This document shows positions 15,913 to 16,547 of a stretch of DNA of 16,547 nucleotides, one piece after another. Made by a program: the position numbers and the translations under genes. How positions within the stretch are numbered: position 1 is the first letter of the stretch; each line of letters starts with the position of its first letter. The stretch comes from Bacteroidota bacterium. GTDB lineage: Bacteria > Bacteroidota > Bacteroidia > Bacteroidales > Porphyromonadaceae. Below the pieces are notes generated by a model. The model was not told the DNA's origin. It saw only the letters and a program-made list of their open reading frames with translations, and ran no database searches. The DNA lies in assembly GCA_023388555.1 (NCBI GenBank), contig JAEWGA010000082.1:1-16547 (forward strand), in the 5' to 3' direction.

Positions 15913-15951
15913 AAAAGAGTACCCAGTAAGCCTTTGGGTACTCTTTTTTTT
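15913..15951 (+). terminator. Strong intrinsic terminator of the tRNA gene
   Basis: Arms 15913-15925 and 15935-15947 pair perfectly over 13 bases (core GAGTACCCA / TGGGTACTC) around a 9-base loop, and run into a T-tract at 15944-15951. It starts 7 bases after the tRNA. Confidence 0.9.
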
Positions 15952-15966
15952 ATTGCCTATCACAGA

Positions 15967-16015
15967 AAAAAACTCCTCTGCTATCCCTAAACAGGGTTAT
16001 GCAGAGGAGTTTTTT
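15967..16015 (-). terminator. Strong terminator for the right-edge gene, possibly bidirectional
   Basis: Arms 15967-15981 and 16001-16015 pair perfectly over 15 bases (core ACTCCTCTGC / GCAGAGGAGT), with a further CCCT/AGGG pairing inside the loop. Runs of A on the left and T on the right make it usable from both strands. It lies 13 bases past the stop of the minus-strand gene, so that gene is the main client; it also backs up the tRNA terminator. Confidence 0.85.
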
Positions 16016-16028
16016 AGTTTTATATCAA

Positions 16029-16547
16029 TCACTTACGCACCGAATGAATGTGCCACCTATAGGTCCTATTGGGTTGTAAAGTTGGGTTGTAAAGCAGAAG
16101 GGCCTCTTCTGTAAGGATATAGTTCCCTTTATGTTTTGCTTTCTGTTGCAGCAAGGGCGCATCTATCCGTTGAGGGAAATAGAAAGCGAGGGGAAGGTCG
16201 GCAACGTGTTCGGACTTCCAGCCATTCCCTTTGTAATTACACGGGTTAAAGTTCTCGTGTGTTCGTAATATTATCTCAAGTGCCTCAGGCGTATAGTTGT
16301 AGGTTACGGTATAGTCGGCCGGTGCCTCTTTGGGAGTGGGGAGTTCTACTTGCCATGCGGGATCTCCGTAGTACATCAGTACATCTCGGTCATAATACAT
16401 TCCTAAGGCATCTTTTGTTAGTGGTTGGCCTTGTGCTAATTGGTGTTGAAGCTGGTCCAGTGTTAGGCTTGGGTCGTAGGGTTTGTTAAGTGCTTGGGGG
16501 AGTAGCTCTTGGTTGTACCGGATTAGTTCCAAGTCGTTTAGGAAGAA
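16029..16547 (-). CDS. Unidentified protein, C-terminal part (5' end beyond the window)
   Basis: The frame is open to the right edge (reading FFLNDLELIRYNQELLP), so at least 172 residues of a longer protein are seen; the TTG at 16532 is not a credible start. Visible features: GMYYDRDVLMYYGDPAWQVEL, a threonine/tyrosine-rich strand segment ADYTVTYNYTPEALEIIL, FNPCNYKGNGWKSEHVADL and a beta-rich end ILTEEALLLYNPTLQPNRTYRWHIHSV. The 'YYGDPAW' block followed by a beta sandwich-like tail recalls the ends of secreted Bacteroidota peptidases (C25-like), but this is recall of pattern only and I assign no function. No type 9 secretion tail with the usual GxY...Lys motif is evident. A strong terminator follows. 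Confidence 0.65.
   Translation of the reverse strand, partial: FFLNDLELIRYNQELLPQALNKPYDPSLTLDQLQHQLAQGQPLTKDALGMYYDRDVLMYYGDPAWQVELPTPKEAPADYTVTYNYTPEALEIILRTHENFNPCNYKGNGWKSEHVADLPLAFYFPQRIDAPLLQQKAKHKGNYILTEEALLLYNPTLQPNRTYRWHIHSVRK

Overview
The window reads as chromosome of a Bacteroidota bacterium, most likely order Bacteroidales. The grounds are a Porin_10-type outer-membrane protein, a DAHP synthase with a C-terminal chorismate mutase, a dihydroorotase with the DDQVHFREPG signature, the DUF4254/GT9 gene pair, weak Shine-Dalgarno sequences, and a promoter with the TTTG / TAnnTTTG layout in front of a tRNA. Genus cannot be fixed from this window alone.

Region A (1 to about 4130) looks accessory. 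It holds the 3' part of a HATPase/winged-helix regulator of the AlbA_2 (Schlafen-like) class, then an SRPBCC protein with an N-terminal membrane anchor. About 370 bases without a recognisable gene follow. Last is a DUF262/DUF1524 (GmrSD-like) restriction gene broken by one in-frame stop and one frameshift. The regulator carries an 11/22-base tandem repeat inside its coding region. Gain or loss of a repeat unit would hit a stop codon at once in either new frame, so it could act as a phase switch.

Region B (about 4136 to 13635, minus strand) is a tightly packed run of ten genes, probably one long operon or a few overlapping ones. In transcription order: FtsB/DivIC-like division protein, small four-helix membrane protein, polyprenol-phosphate mannosyltransferase-like GT2, dihydroorotase (pyrC), Porin_10 porin, membrane-anchored solute-binding-like protein, DEAD-box RNA helicase, NrnA-like DHH phosphoesterase, DAHP synthase/chorismate mutase fusion, and dihydroneopterin aldolase (folB). 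Several neighbours overlap (4, 17 and 11 bases), which suggests translational coupling. The set mixes envelope and division functions with pyrimidine, aromatic amino acid and folate synthesis.

Region C (13636 to 15770, plus strand) starts with a divergent intergenic region that has a likely promoter for Region B. DUF4254 and a heptosyltransferase-like GT9 gene follow. The GT9 gene appears to need a non-ATG start, with CTG at 14678 the best candidate.

Region D (15771 to 16547) holds a tRNA with a CAT anticodon behind a near-ideal Bacteroidota promoter. Two strong hairpin terminators stand back to back, the second serving the minus-strand gene that enters from the right edge. That gene is cut by the window end and I could not identify it.

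Hand-counted base composition suggests that G/C strand skew reverses inside Region B near 10.6 kb and reverses back near the tRNA.
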